Shown: positions 27,421-38,092, numbered from the stretch's first letter. The stretch is DNA of 64,000 nt from Gammaproteobacteria bacterium (GCA_021772985.1 JAJFKX010000008.1:124001-188000); one strand, 5' to 3'. Notes: generated by a model not told the origin, from the letters alone. Made by a program: numbers and translations.

Positions 27421-30400
27421 ATGCATCGTCATTCATTACGTCTTATGGTAAGTATTGTCCGCTATTGTTTGATGGTAACCGCACTGTGTTTGATGGGGGC
27501 AACCGCGTATGCACAGCCCAGTTTCAGCAAAAGTTTTGTACTGGATACCATTGGACCGGGTAGCCAAAGCATATTAACTTTCCAGATAACCAATGGTGAC
27601 CCGGTTAATCCGGTGACGGATTTGGCTTTTACAGACAATCTACCTGCTGGAATGACCATTGCGACGCCACCGGCTATTTTCACCAATTGTGTCAATGGTT
27701 TGGTCAGCGCGTCGGCCGGTGGTAGCACCATCAGCTTTTCAGAAGGGCGATTGTCCACCTCGACCAGTTGTGTGGTGCAGGTCAATGTGACCAGCAGCAA
27801 TCCGGGAACCATGACCAACGTGTCAGGTGATTTGACTTCCAGTGCCGGTAATAGTGGCACCGCTACCGCCGATTTGACCGTGGTTACAAATCGACCTGGT
27901 TTCAGCAAAAGCTTTGCTCCGTCAACGGTTAATTTCAGGGAGCGTTCCACGCTGACATTCACAGTTGATAACACCGCAAATGCCAGTAATATTTTTAATA
28001 TTGCCTTTACCGATGTGTTCCCTATTGGAATCGAGGTGGCCGGGCCAGCCAATGCTTCCACCACCTGTACAGGTGGGGTTATCAATGCACAACCCGGTGC
28101 GGGCAGTATCAGCTATGCAGCTGCGTTTACCGGTGATGCAAGCCTGGCTGCAGCTGCAAGTTGTACCCTGAGCGTTGATGTGCTGGCGACGGCTGTAGGT
28201 CTATTGGGCAACGTCACTGGCGAGTTAAATAGCATTGTTTTACCTTCACCCTTCACGGTCAGCAGCGGGAGAGCGGGTGCACAACTGCAGGTCAATGCTG
28301 ATGATGAATTGATCTTCAGCAAAGCGTTTACCGATGACCCGGCGATCCCGGGCGGGATGGTGATGCTGGAGTTTCGTATTCAGAATCCCGATCGGAACTT
28401 CCCCGCCACCAATATCGCTTTCACTGATGACCTTGATGCCACATTAACCGGTCTGACAGCGATTGGTTTGCCGATAAATGATATTTGTGGGGCTGGTTCA
28501 CAGATCAATGGTGGTTCGCTGTTGACTTTTACCGGTGGCAGTTTACCACCGGACAGTTTGTGTGTTTTCAGTGTGCCGTTGCAGGTCCCAGCCGGTGCGG
28601 TCGTCGGAGGGTTTCCTAACATCACCAGTCAGATTACCGCAGATGTAGCCGGCAATATGATTACCGGTAACCCGGCGGCTGAGACTTTGTTTATCAACGA
28701 AGCCCCGCTGTTGACCAAGACCTTCCTGAGCAATCCGGTTGGTGCCGGCGAGTCGGTAACCATGGAATTTTCCATTACCAATATCAGCACCACCTCGGCT
28801 GCGACAGATATTGCATTTATGGATGAAGTTGAGACATTCTTGCCCGGATTTATTCTGGAAGCATTGCCCGCAGCTGGGTTTTGCGGCGCAGGTTCATTTA
28901 TCTTTATAACCGACATATTCGGTATTGATACTTTGACATTAATTGGTGCCAACCTGGCCGCAGGTGACAGTTGTACCTTTACATTGGATTTTATGGTTCC
29001 TGCAGGTACCAGCAACGGAACATTTACCAACACCACCACACCGATCACGGCCACGGTAGATGGCATAACCCAGGTGGGTAATCCGGCCAGTGATACTTTA
29101 CAGGTGTTACAAGCGCCTAGATTGGAAAAAGAGTTTACTGATGATCCGGTTTTCCCAGGTGATACCGTGACACTGGAATTTACCATTGTCCATGCAGCGG
29201 ATGCTCCGACCGATGCCACCAATATCAGCTTTACTGATGATTTGAATGCAACCCTGGCCGGGTTGGCTGCCACCGGTTTGCCAATGAATGATGTGTGCGG
29301 CATCGGTTCGCAGATTTCCGGCACCACCAATCTATCATTTACCGGTGGTACCCTGGTGCCCGGTGGCAGTTGTACATTCAATGTGACCTTGCAAGTGCCG
29401 GTTGCAGCATTGCCCGGGGTATTTACCAATAGCACTTCAAATTTGACTGCTACAGTATCTGGTGTGGCGGTCACCGGTCTGCCTGACAGTGATGAACTGG
29501 TGATCACCGGTTTGGAACTAACCAAGGAGTTCATTGATGACCCGGTGATTGCCGGTGATACCGTTACCCTGAGATTCAGCATTGATAACAGCAGCCCCAG
29601 CAATGATGCTACAGGTATCTTCTTCACCGATAATTTAAGCAGTGTAGTGCCGGGGCTGGTGGCGATAGCGCCATTGCCTGTCAACCCCTGTGGCGCCGGT
29701 TCAGTAATTACCGGGACCAGCTTCTTGATTTTAGTCGGGGGAAATCTGACCGCCAATACCTCATGCAGCTTTGATCTAACCCTGCAAGTACCTGCTGGAG
29801 CTGCCGATGATAGTTATGTAAATAACACATCCAGTATGACCGCAACCGTCGCCGGTTCGGTGATTGTATTGCCACCGGCAAGTGACAGTTTGACGGTCAA
29901 TTCCAGTGTGTTGCAGTTGAGCAAAACATTCACTGATGATCCAGTCACCTCTGGTGATACGGTTTCACTGGAATTTACCCTCACCAATCAAAGTGCTGTG
30001 AACTCCATTACCGGCATCAGTTTTACCGATGACCTGGGTGCGGTTTTAGCTGGTTTGGCTGCTGTTGGCTTGCCGTCCAATGATGTTTGTGGCGCCGGGT
30101 CACAAATCAGCGGGGCTGGTTTAGTGACTTTGACAGGTGGTTCTCTGTCTGCAGGTGGCTCGTGTACTTTCTCACTTACATTACAGGTGCCTGCAAACAG
30201 TCCTCCAGGTTCTTTTTTGAATACCACCGGCCAGGTCACGGGAACAGCATCGGGTTTACCGGTAACCGGTGCCCCGGCCAGTGATACGCTGACGGTGCTG
30301 AATGTAGATTTCACCAAATCCTTTAGCAATCCGGTGGTCACGGGAAACCAGACCACCCTGTCATTTACCATTCAAAATAATGGCACAAGCACTATTCAAT

Positions 30401-32067
30401 CCTTGAGTTTCAGCGATGATCTGGATGCAGTGGTGTCCGGTATGATCGTGACCGGGTTGCCGGCTGGTCCGGTGTGTGGAGAAAACTCCACGCTAACCGG
30501 CAGCAGTATTATCGTGTTAACCGCAGGCAGTCTGGCGGGTGGCGCCAGCTGTAGTTTTGATCTGACCGTGCTGGTGCCGTTGGCAGCGATGCCTGGTACA
30601 TTCATCAACACCACATCGGAATTGTTTGCTGCTGGACTCACGGTGGCTGAACCTGCGGTGGCGGATATTGTGGTGATGGGGATACCTGCGCTGACTGTTA
30701 TGCCGGTGCTGACAGATTTTGGTGATCAAGTGCTGGGTACTACCAGCGGAAACATGCAAGTCACATTGGAAAACACCGGTACCGATGTATTGGATGTCTC
30801 CACCATTACATTTGCTGCAGCACCGTTTAACTTTATCAGTACTACCTGTGGAAACCTGCCTTTCTCTCTGGCAGTTAATACCAGCTGCACAGTGACTTAC
30901 AGCTTTTCGCCGACAACACTGGGTCCGGCTACTCAAATGTTCACCGTCGAAAGCAATGGCGTGACTTCGCCGGATAACTTCACATTGCAGGGTAATGGCG
31001 TGCAGCCGGCAATCAGCATTTCCCCGACACTGGTGGATTTTGGTGATCAATTAATCAACACCAGCAGCATTGTGATGTCATCAACCCTGCAAAATACCGG
31101 TACAGCCGATTTGAATGTATCCAGTATCACAGCTGCAGCTGCGCCCTTTGTACTTGTTGGCGGCAGCTGTGCCGGCGCACCGTTCAGCTTAGTGCCTAAT
31201 GCCAGTTGCACCCTGAATTACACCTTCAGCCCGACAGTTGCTGGTGCTGCGATGCAAAATCTGACACTTGTCAGCGATGCTCCAACCAACCCGGATACGT
31301 TGACATTGCAGGGCAACGGCACCCAGGCAGGCCTGGGGCTCAGCGCTACGATGCTGGATTTTGGTGACATTAATCTTAACAACACGGTTACCATGCCGTT
31401 GATACTGACCAACACAGGTGATGGGCCATTAACAGTGACTGCCATCGGGGATCCACTGGCGCCGTTTACGATTGCCTCCGGTACTTGTGGTGGGGCGCCG
31501 TTTAGCCTGCAGCCAGCCGCTCAATGCCAGCTTGATATAAGTTTTATGCCGGTTGCCCTGGGCAATTTTGACGTGATGTTCGATATCACCAGTAACGCTC
31601 CAAGCAATCCGGATATGGTGCAATTGCTGGGCAATGGTGTACTCCCACAATTGGTTCTGGATGTGACCGATATTGATTTCGATATTGTTATTGTAGGTGC
31701 AACTGAAACACTGCCGTTAACGTTAACCAATGCCGGTGACGGCAATCTGGTGATCACTGATATCACCGATCCTTTACAACCGTTTGCAGTACTCCCCGGT
31801 AGTTGTGGGCCGTTGCCGATCAGCTTGATGTCCGGCCAGCAATGTCAGTTGGATATCAGTTTCCGGCCGCGAAGTAATGGTGAGTTTACCGCTGGCTTCG
31901 ATATTATCAGCAATGCACCGGACAGCCCAGCCGTGGTTAACCTGCGAGGTATAGGGCTATTGGTTGAAGTGCCGGCCTTGAGCCTTTGGTCTTTGATGGT
32001 ATTGATTATGACGGTATTGCTGGTCAGCGCGTATAGCCTGCATCGTAGTGGTATGCAACGTTCTTGA
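27421..32067 (+). CDS. Giant secreted repeat protein with IPTL-CTERM-like sorting signal
   Basis: 1548 residues. A signal peptide (ALCLMGATAYA) is followed by eight immunoglobulin-like repeats of about 125 residues (DUF7933/DUF11 type; each opens like FSKSF or LxKxFxDDP and contains ITFTDDL and CGxGSQI), then four choice-of-anchor/ASH-type repeats of about 105 residues opening LTDFGD, LVDFGD, MLDFGD and DIDFDI. The C-terminus (VPALSLWSLMVLIMTVLLVSAYSLHRSGMQR) has the Pro/Trp motif, hydrophobic helix and basic end of IPTL-CTERM proteins, which are sorted across the outer membrane. Likely a surface or biofilm matrix protein. No ribosome binding site is obvious before the first ATG; internal starts in the first 25 codons are possible. 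Confidence 0.8.
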   Translation: MHRHSLRLMVSIVRYCLMVTALCLMGATAYAQPSFSKSFVLDTIGPGSQSILTFQITNGDPVNPVTDLAFTDNLPAGMTIATPPAIFTNCVNGLVSASAGGSTISFSEGRLSTSTSCVVQVNVTSSNPGTMTNVSGDLTSSAGNSGTATADLTVVTNRPGFSKSFAPSTVNFRERSTLTFTVDNTANASNIFNIAFTDVFPIGIEVAGPANASTTCTGGVINAQPGAGSISYAAAFTGDASLAAAASCTLSVDVLATAVGLLGNVTGELNSIVLPSPFTVSSGRAGAQLQVNADDELIFSKAFTDDPAIPGGMVMLEFRIQNPDRNFPATNIAFTDDLDATLTGLTAIGLPINDICGAGSQINGGSLLTFTGGSLPPDSLCVFSVPLQVPAGAVVGGFPNITSQITADVAGNMITGNPAAETLFINEAPLLTKTFLSNPVGAGESVTMEFSITNISTTSAATDIAFMDEVETFLPGFILEALPAAGFCGAGSFIFITDIFGIDTLTLIGANLAAGDSCTFTLDFMVPAGTSNGTFTNTTTPITATVDGITQVGNPASDTLQVLQAPRLEKEFTDDPVFPGDTVTLEFTIVHAADAPTDATNISFTDDLNATLAGLAATGLPMNDVCGIGSQISGTTNLSFTGGTLVPGGSCTFNVTLQVPVAALPGVFTNSTSNLTATVSGVAVTGLPDSDELVITGLELTKEFIDDPVIAGDTVTLRFSIDNSSPSNDATGIFFTDNLSSVVPGLVAIAPLPVNPCGAGSVITGTSFLILVGGNLTANTSCSFDLTLQVPAGAADDSYVNNTSSMTATVAGSVIVLPPASDSLTVNSSVLQLSKTFTDDPVTSGDTVSLEFTLTNQSAVNSITGISFTDDLGAVLAGLAAVGLPSNDVCGAGSQISGAGLVTLTGGSLSAGGSCTFSLTLQVPANSPPGSFLNTTGQVTGTASGLPVTGAPASDTLTVLNVDFTKSFSNPVVTGNQTTLSFTIQNNGTSTIQSLSFSDDLDAVVSGMIVTGLPAGPVCGENSTLTGSSIIVLTAGSLAGGASCSFDLTVLVPLAAMPGTFINTTSELFAAGLTVAEPAVADIVVMGIPALTVMPVLTDFGDQVLGTTSGNMQVTLENTGTDVLDVSTITFAAAPFNFISTTCGNLPFSLAVNTSCTVTYSFSPTTLGPATQMFTVESNGVTSPDNFTLQGNGVQPAISISPTLVDFGDQLINTSSIVMSSTLQNTGTADLNVSSITAAAAPFVLVGGSCAGAPFSLVPNASCTLNYTFSPTVAGAAMQNLTLVSDAPTNPDTLTLQGNGTQAGLGLSATMLDFGDINLNNTVTMPLILTNTGDGPLTVTAIGDPLAPFTIASGTCGGAPFSLQPAAQCQLDISFMPVALGNFDVMFDITSNAPSNPDMVQLLGNGVLPQLVLDVTDIDFDIVIVGATETLPLTLTNAGDGNLVITDITDPLQPFAVLPGSCGPLPISLMSGQQCQLDISFRPRSNGEFTAGFDIISNAPDSPAVVNLRGIGLLVEVPALSLWSLMVLIMTVLLVSAYSLHRSGMQRS
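27520..31960 (+). repeat. Tandem Ig-like coding repeats
   Basis: About eight diverged copies of a 370-base unit (27.5-30.7 kb), followed by about four copies of a 315-base unit (30.7-31.9 kb), all within one gene. Units share translated motifs (FTDDL, CGAGSQI, SCTF-LTLQVP in the first type; GNGV and LSF-P in the second) but differ at DNA level, so this is old protein-domain repetition rather than recent DNA duplication. Confidence 0.7.
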
Positions 32068-32110
32068 TGATCAATTGGTTGCAGTGTGAGCCAGTCATGC
32101 TGTTGTATTT

Positions 32111-32138
32111 AGCCGGTCAAAGATAGCTTTGATCGGCT
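32111..32138. terminator. Terminator-like hairpin after the repeat protein gene
   Basis: A twelve-base-pair stem with one G-T pair (AGCCGGTCAAAG, loop ATAG, CTTTGATCGGCT), 44 bases after the stop of the large repeat protein and before the M14 peptidase gene. Only TATT follows, so it may act as an attenuator or a weak terminator. Confidence 0.5.
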
Positions 32139-32194
32139 TATTAGCCCATCAGCAATACATATCCTGTTACTATCCATCGCGAAAACGATGGACC

Positions 32195-34774
32195 ATGCCC
32201 CCTATGACGATCAAACGATATATGCAAAGTCTGCTGCTGATGCTAATGGTCAGTACCACCGCTGTCGGCGAAATACTGCCTGAAGAGGAAAGCTATCTGG
32301 CCGGTGTCCCCAAACCTGAGCAAGTGCTCGGTTGGCCGGTTGGTGAGTGGCATGCACGTCCTGAGCAGATTACCCGTTATTTTGAGCAACTGGCGGAAAA
32401 CTCATCGCGGGCCTCGTTGGAGGTCATTGGCCAGACGCATGAACAACGGCCGTTGATTCACTTAATGATTACCAGCCCGGAAAATCAGGCTCGCCTGGAA
32501 CAGTTGCGGCAAAACCATCTGGCTGGCGAAGGTCCATTGGTGGTGTGGCTGGGGTACAGTATTCATGGCAATGAAGCCAGTGGCAGCAATGCGGCAATGT
32601 TGACTGCTTATCATCTGATCGCCGGTGAAGCACAGTGGGTCAAAGACCTGTTGGACGAAGCGGTTATTATTATTGATCCAATGTTTAACCCGGATGGACT
32701 TGGTCGTTTCGCCAGCTGGGCAAATATGCACCGTGGACAACAACCGGCAGGGGATCGAATCCATCGTGCGCATTGGGAAGCATGGCCGGCGGGGCGTTTT
32801 AACCATTACTGGTTCGATATGAACCGTGATTGGTTACCGGCCACCCAACCGGAATCGGTCGCACGTTTGACCCAATTTCATCGTTGGTTACCCAATATCC
32901 TGGGTGATTTCCATGAACAGGGCTCAGATGCCGGGTATTTCTTTCAGCCCGGAGTGTCACAGCGCAAGAACCCATTGACCCCTGATGAAAATGTTGAATT
33001 GACCACCGAGCTGGCGAAATATCATGGGCGCGCCCTGGATGCGATCGGGCAACGTTATTACAGCCGGGAAACGTTTGATGATTTTTATTATGGTAAAGGT
33101 TCAACCTATCCGGATATAAACGGCAGTATCGGGATTCTTTATGAGCAACCATCGACCCGCGGTCACAAGGTTGATTCAATCAATGGTGAGTTCACTTTTA
33201 CCGATGCAGTGCGTAACCATTACGCTACCAGTATTTCCACCTTGCAGGGTGCTTATGCGATCAAAGACAGGCTGGTCGATTATCAAAGCAGGTTTTATGC
33301 TGATTCATTGCAGCGTGCCAGCAGCAGTCGTGGGCAGGCCTGGGTATTCGCAGATGATGGTGATCCTGCAACTGCAGCCACGCTGGTCGAGTTGATGACT
33401 TTGCATCAAATTGATGTATATCCGCTTGGTGAAAATATGACCGCCAACGGCATCAATTTTTCAGCCGGCAATGCCTGGGTGGTGCCTATCCGGCAGCGGC
33501 AGGCAGCGTTAATAGAAGCAATGTTTGAGCAACGCACCGAATTTGCTGATAACACCTTTTATGATGTATCTGCATGGACCTTACCCAAGGCGTTCAATTT
33601 GCCGTTTGCACGGGTTAATTCAGTCCCTGATCGGGGTGATAATCCGGCTGAACCCAGCAATTTATTTACCCCGCAGGCTAATGCCAGCGCCTATATTTTT
33701 AATCGACATAATCTGGCCGGCGCAGCATTGGCGATGCAGTTACTTAATGAGGATGTCCGTGTTTACAGGGCTGGCAACTCGAATGTGAATAGCACCGCAA
33801 GCAGCTTGATTCATCCGGGTGATTTTGTGGTGCCGGTATTACGTGGCGAAGACCGTGGGAAAATTGAGCAGCAACTGGCGGCACAAGCACAGCGATGGCA
33901 GGTGCCTGTACAGCCGGTCATTAGTGGTTTTAACACTGCAGGTGTAGATTTGGGGTCGCCCAGCATTCAGGCACTAAGAGCGGTTAAACCCTTAATGATT
34001 GTGGGCCGTGGTGTGGTGCCGATGGAAGCCGGGCATATCTGGCATTTGGTGGACCGGCGCCTTGGATTGCCGTTACCGATGCTGGATGTAAATGCCCAGG
34101 CGGTATTCAACCTGGATGATTACACCCATTTACTCATTCCTGATGCAGACCCCAAAGCCATCCCGAAAGAATGGTACCCACTGATCAAAGGCTGGGTCAG
34201 CCGTGGTGGTGTGCTGGTAGTGCAAAAACGCTCTTCATTGTGGGCTCAAGCGATATTTTCCGAGCGCCCTGAAAAGCTTAAGGAATCAGTTTCAGAAGAT
34301 GACCGGATAGCTGGATTGATTGAGAAAATCAGTAAAAATAAAGACACTTCATATAAAGACCTGGGACGTCAACCGTATGCCCAGTATCAAGCTGATGCTG
34401 CTGACCGGATATTGGGTGGGGCGATTTTCGCAGGTCAATTGGATCTGACCCATCCATTGGCACAAGGTTATAGCCGCGAAGATCTTCCGGTGTTTTTAAA
34501 CAGTATCACCAGACTCGAGCCCAGTAAGAATGCATATAGTACCCCGTTGGTACTCGCCAGTTCCGAGCCTGTAGCCGGTTTTGCCAGTGAATATACAAAT
34601 CAGGAACTGGATGGGCGGCCTGTAATGGTGGCCGATAGAGTGGGTGAGGGGCTGGTGATAAAGTTCGCTTTTAACCCGAACTTCCGGGCATTCTGGCGAG
34701 GCACTGAGAAGCTGTACGTCAATGCTTTGGTGAATGCTACGATAATTCAGGCGACCCAATTGCCCACGGATTAA
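32195..34774 (+). CDS. M14 family zinc carboxypeptidase, secreted
   Basis: 859 residues. Signal peptide (SLLLMLMVSTTAVG), then an M14 domain with the zinc-binding H-x-x-E in YSIHGNEASGS and a third histidine candidate in GDFHEQGSDAG; FNPDGLGRFA and YEQPSTRG are typical of the large M14 zinc carboxypeptidases of marine gammaproteobacteria. The C-terminal half has a Rossmann-like domain (LMIVGRGVV, LLIPDADPK) of unknown role. The start is uncertain between ATGs at 32195 and 32204. Part of a cluster of secreted peptidases in this region. Confidence 0.87.
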   Translation: MPPMTIKRYMQSLLLMLMVSTTAVGEILPEEESYLAGVPKPEQVLGWPVGEWHARPEQITRYFEQLAENSSRASLEVIGQTHEQRPLIHLMITSPENQARLEQLRQNHLAGEGPLVVWLGYSIHGNEASGSNAAMLTAYHLIAGEAQWVKDLLDEAVIIIDPMFNPDGLGRFASWANMHRGQQPAGDRIHRAHWEAWPAGRFNHYWFDMNRDWLPATQPESVARLTQFHRWLPNILGDFHEQGSDAGYFFQPGVSQRKNPLTPDENVELTTELAKYHGRALDAIGQRYYSRETFDDFYYGKGSTYPDINGSIGILYEQPSTRGHKVDSINGEFTFTDAVRNHYATSISTLQGAYAIKDRLVDYQSRFYADSLQRASSSRGQAWVFADDGDPATAATLVELMTLHQIDVYPLGENMTANGINFSAGNAWVVPIRQRQAALIEAMFEQRTEFADNTFYDVSAWTLPKAFNLPFARVNSVPDRGDNPAEPSNLFTPQANASAYIFNRHNLAGAALAMQLLNEDVRVYRAGNSNVNSTASSLIHPGDFVVPVLRGEDRGKIEQQLAAQAQRWQVPVQPVISGFNTAGVDLGSPSIQALRAVKPLMIVGRGVVPMEAGHIWHLVDRRLGLPLPMLDVNAQAVFNLDDYTHLLIPDADPKAIPKEWYPLIKGWVSRGGVLVVQKRSSLWAQAIFSERPEKLKESVSEDDRIAGLIEKISKNKDTSYKDLGRQPYAQYQADAADRILGGAIFAGQLDLTHPLAQGYSREDLPVFLNSITRLEPSKNAYSTPLVLASSEPVAGFASEYTNQELDGRPVMVADRVGEGLVIKFAFNPNFRAFWRGTEKLYVNALVNATIIQATQLPTD

Positions 34775-34841
34775 ACAGAAACGATCAAAGTTATCAATTC
34801 AGACAGGATATTATCCGGATTATGAACTGGCCGGGGCCGGG

Positions 34842-34861
34842 GCCGGAGGCGCAGCTCCGGC
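34842..34861. terminator. GC-rich hairpin between convergent genes
   Basis: GCCGGAG, six-base loop, CTCCGGC, preceded by a short GGGGCC repeat tract (34829-34846). It lies in the 98-base gap between the convergent M14 peptidase and solute-binding protein genes and could serve both strands, but lacks a T-run. Confidence 0.45.
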
Positions 34862-34872
34862 GCTGATCAAAA

Positions 34873-35742
34873 TTATCTGTCGGTACCCAGATAGCGTTTG
34901 AAAATTTCCTGATCGCTGCCCGTCAGTTTGAGCTTGGCCAGTGTGTCATTGAAATTGCTGAGCTGTGTTTCAGAAACGCTTGCCCGGCTGAACATCAAGC
35001 TGACCGGCATGTTAGATAGCATTACCCCGGTAGCCCGAACCTGATCATGCCAGCCATGCCGGCGGATAATCGCGGCGGTAACGAATGGATCTTCCAAAAA
35101 TCCATCGATCCTTCCATCAGCAAGGTTGGTGAAATTAACTTCTGCCAATGAAGCATAGGTAAACTGCTCTTCAAACGCATCATTATTTTGTGCGCTGCTT
35201 ATCGGCTCACCATAAATATAGCCATCGGTAAGGCCCATTCGAAAGCCCTGCCCAAGCAAAGAGCCGAATTCCTGTGCAGGCAACTCTGCATCAGTGCCGG
35301 TGTAAAGCTCAAATTGTTCGGCCCGATAAGGAATCGAAAACCAGGCATAGCTTTCCCGTTCGGCAATTGGGGTAGCGCCCGCCAGTACATCGATGTCACC
35401 ATTTTTCAGCATCGGTAACAGGTTAATCCATTGATCCTCTACAAAACCAACAGTGCAGCCAGACTCTGAGGCCATGGCCTGTACCAGCTCGACGTCGATA
35501 CCCCGGATAATGTGATCAGAGGCTTCGAATTGATACGGTTCCCAGGAATCAAAGCCCATCGTCAAAGTGCACCCCTGTTCGGTGGCAGGTTCTGGTGTAA
35601 TAGCCTCAGTTTCAGTGTTACTGGCGGTTTGATCAGTGGCTGGTGGATCGGTATCAGGTGTTTGTGCGTCCTGCTGGCATGCTGCAAGTAGCAATAAAAG
35701 GGCAATACTGAGGAATAGCGACTTAAGACTGGCTGGTTGCAT
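34873..35742 (-). CDS. Amino-acid-type solute-binding lipoprotein (SBP family 3)
   Basis: 289 residues with lipobox LLLAAC and a Thr/Glu-rich linker (about 25-55). The bilobed SBP_bac_3 domain is recognised by MGFDSWEPYQFEASD, GIDVELVQAMA, DVLAGATPIAERE and the hinge region. Members bind amino acids or small polar ligands for ABC importers or act as sensors. No permease or ATPase gene is adjacent, so it is an orphan or works with a distant system. Confidence 0.83.
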   Translation of the reverse strand: MQPASLKSLFLSIALLLLLAACQQDAQTPDTDPPATDQTASNTETEAITPEPATEQGCTLTMGFDSWEPYQFEASDHIIRGIDVELVQAMASESGCTVGFVEDQWINLLPMLKNGDIDVLAGATPIAERESYAWFSIPYRAEQFELYTGTDAELPAQEFGSLLGQGFRMGLTDGYIYGEPISSAQNNDAFEEQFTYASLAEVNFTNLADGRIDGFLEDPFVTAAIIRRHGWHDQVRATGVMLSNMPVSLMFSRASVSETQLSNFNDTLAKLKLTGSDQEIFKRYLGTDR

Positions 35743-35926
35743 AAACTCTGCCTCCCGTGCGTATATTTATATGCAGCACATATGCTTACATCGAAATATG
35801 CGCTGTGCTAGCTACAGCTTACGCCGTTTTTAGTGGCATGACAAACAGGATAACTCATGTAAAACCAACAACATGCCGGGTTTTTCTAATTCAGGCTTGC
35901 AAGAATCATTTACGAAAAATATCGTA

Positions 35927-37306
35927 TTAATTTTGATTAATTGCTTTGGTTGTTATAACGGGCTTGCAGATACCACTGTCACTGGCTATTACCAATTGTT
36001 CAAGTAAATCGAATGGTAGTGGTCCGAGGGTCAGCAGGTAATCATGGAACCTGAGGATGCTGAATGAGGAAGGATTTTCAAGCAATAACCGGCTTTTCCA
36101 GTTTTCTATCTGGGCGGCGCCATATTTGTAAGTGATTACCTGAGCAGGCCAACGGCGCATGCGTTGAACTTCGCGAACACCGATATCATCGCGGTCAGTG
36201 ATGTGCTGCTGCCAAAATAACAGGGCTTGCTGGTCTGGCCAGCCATAATAGTTAATGCCTACATCCAGTGCTACCCGGACCGAACGAACAATATCCCACT
36301 CCCATCTTCCCAACTGCTGGTAGGGGTTGTCGTAGAGTCCCAATTCCTGCCCCAGTGATTCAACATAGGCAGCCCAGCCTTCACTGAAGCCATAATAGCG
36401 AACCAATCGTCGCATAGCGGAATGGTCTTGAGATTGTTCGATAAAATTCTGGAAATGGTGTCCGGGGACTGCTTCATGCAGGTATAACCAATCACTTGCA
36501 CGTTTGTTATAAGGAGTATCGAATAAGTTGAAATAAAAAGTCTGGCCATCGTAATAGCCGGGGACCTGGCTAAGTGCCTGGTTTTTCCCTCGTGCAATCT
36601 CAACCATGGGTATGTCCGGGTAGACAAAAAACTGCTGAGCTAAATTATCACTGACGATTTCGCGGATAGCTTCGAAATTGGCTTGTATTTCCGACTGATC
36701 AGAAGTAAAAAACTCGACATTTCGTAATTGTTGCTTAAAGTTTTCCGGGGATAAGCCGATAGATTGCCGTAGTTGCTCGATATTGAGCTTAGCCCGGTTA
36801 ATCTGTTGCAGGCCAAATTCAAATATTTCATCAGGATCAACTTCTGCACCGAGCCAGCGGTTTAAAAAATAGGCATACCATTGTTTTCCTTCAGGAATAT
36901 GAAAAATGCCTGCGGTATGATTGTTTTCAGGCCTGTTACCGACTAAATTTTTACTCAGTCTTAAACGCTCCAGGTTTTGTTTAATTTCAAAGGCTGCCAG
37001 CTGATAATCGATTTTGTCATTGTCAGATAAATTGTCATAGCTGGATTCTGCCAGACGGTCTTTTGCTGTTGAAAAAAATACCTGTTGCTCAAGCAATTCC
37101 CGAGCTTCCGGGATTTGCCCGAGGTTTTGATTATAAGAGAGTGCCAGTGCGGGGATATCCAGGCGGTTATATTCGGCAACAAACCAGCGGCTGAATACTG
37201 TAAAGCGAAGTTGCCCATCCGGTTGAGCATGGGCAGGAATCAGCAACCCGATTAACCAACAACAGACCACTGCCAGATAACGGGCTGAATGCTGCTTGTT
37301 TATCAT
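35927..37306 (-). CDS. DUF885 family secreted metallopeptidase-like protein
   Basis: 459 residues with a signal peptide (LIGLLIPAHA). The DUF885 hallmark HEAVPGHHFQ, which carries a gluzincin-like H-E-x-x-x-H-H zinc motif, is near residue 275, followed by YYGFSEGWAAYVESLGQELG with the downstream glutamate. Family members are annotated as putative carboxypeptidases; few are characterised. At 459 residues it is shorter than the usual roughly 600. It stands downstream of the ABC exporter genes on the same strand, about 25 bases after the permease stop. Confidence 0.82.
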   Translation of the reverse strand: MINKQHSARYLAVVCCWLIGLLIPAHAQPDGQLRFTVFSRWFVAEYNRLDIPALALSYNQNLGQIPEARELLEQQVFFSTAKDRLAESSYDNLSDNDKIDYQLAAFEIKQNLERLRLSKNLVGNRPENNHTAGIFHIPEGKQWYAYFLNRWLGAEVDPDEIFEFGLQQINRAKLNIEQLRQSIGLSPENFKQQLRNVEFFTSDQSEIQANFEAIREIVSDNLAQQFFVYPDIPMVEIARGKNQALSQVPGYYDGQTFYFNLFDTPYNKRASDWLYLHEAVPGHHFQNFIEQSQDHSAMRRLVRYYGFSEGWAAYVESLGQELGLYDNPYQQLGRWEWDIVRSVRVALDVGINYYGWPDQQALLFWQQHITDRDDIGVREVQRMRRWPAQVITYKYGAAQIENWKSRLLLENPSSFSILRFHDYLLTLGPLPFDLLEQLVIASDSGICKPVITTKAINQN

Positions 37307-37330
37307 ATGTACTCGGGATTCATAAGTAGT

Positions 37331-38092
37331 TTAGCTCTTTAATCGATACCCGGTTTTAAATATCCGCCACACAGTTACCAGGCATAGAATCAAAAAAGCA
37401 AACGTCATGCCGGTGCTGATAACAATATTTACATCACTAATACCGTAAAAACTCCAGCGGAAACCGCTGATCAGGTAGACCACCGGGTTAAACAAGGTGA
37501 TTTTTTGCCACAGTGGCGGCAACATGCTGATTGAATAAAAACTGCCCCCCAGGAAAGTCAACGGTGTGACGATCATCAGCGGCACAATTTGTAGTTTTTC
37601 AAAGCCGTCAGCCCATACGCCGATAATAAAACCAAACATACTGAAGGTCAGTGCAGTCAGAACCAGAAAACCAAACATCCAGAACGGATGTTCAATTGAA
37701 TACGGAACAAAAAAACGGGCGGTCAACAGGATCAATAATCCCAGCACAATCGATTTGGTAGCGGCAGCACCGACGTAACCCAGTAAAACTTCAATGTATG
37801 ACACCGGCGCTGATAGCAGTTCATAGATGGTGCCCGAAAATCTGGGCATGTAAATTCCAAACGAAGCATTCGAAATACTTTCATTTAACAAGGAAAGCAT
37901 GATCAGTCCCGGAATGATGAACGCGCCATAGCCGATACCGTCGATCTCGCCCATCCGGGAACCGATCGCAGCTCCGAATACCACAAAATACAGTGAAGTC
38001 GATAATACCGGCGAAGCGATGCTTTGCATTAAGGTGCGCGCGGTACGGGCCATTTCAAATCGGTAAATGGCGCGAATGGCATAAATATTCAT
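37331..38092 (-). CDS. ABC-2 type transporter permease
   Basis: 253 residues with six predicted membrane helices and the ABC2_membrane signature around [20 protein letters not shown], as in E. coli YadH. Pairs with the ATPase encoded immediately upstream (ATGA overlap). Such exporters move lipids, polysaccharide precursors or drugs; the substrate cannot be read here. Confidence 0.9.
   Translation of the reverse strand: MNIYAIRAIYRFEMARTARTLMQSIASPVLSTSLYFVVFGAAIGSRMGEIDGIGYGAFIIPGLIMLSLLNESISNASFGIYMPRFSGTIYELLSAPVSYIEVLLGYVGAAATKSIVLGLLILLTARFFVPYSIEHPFWMFGFLVLTALTFSMFGFIIGVWADGFEKLQIVPLMIVTPLTFLGGSFYSISMLPPLWQKITLFNPVVYLISGFRWSFYGISDVNIVISTGMTFAFLILCLVTVWRIFKTGYRLKS

Noticed and set aside
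27520..31960. Regularly spaced repeats that might suggest a CRISPR-like or satellite array
   Set aside because: The periodicity is about 370 and 315 bases, follows protein domains in one open frame, and the DNA copies are diverged.
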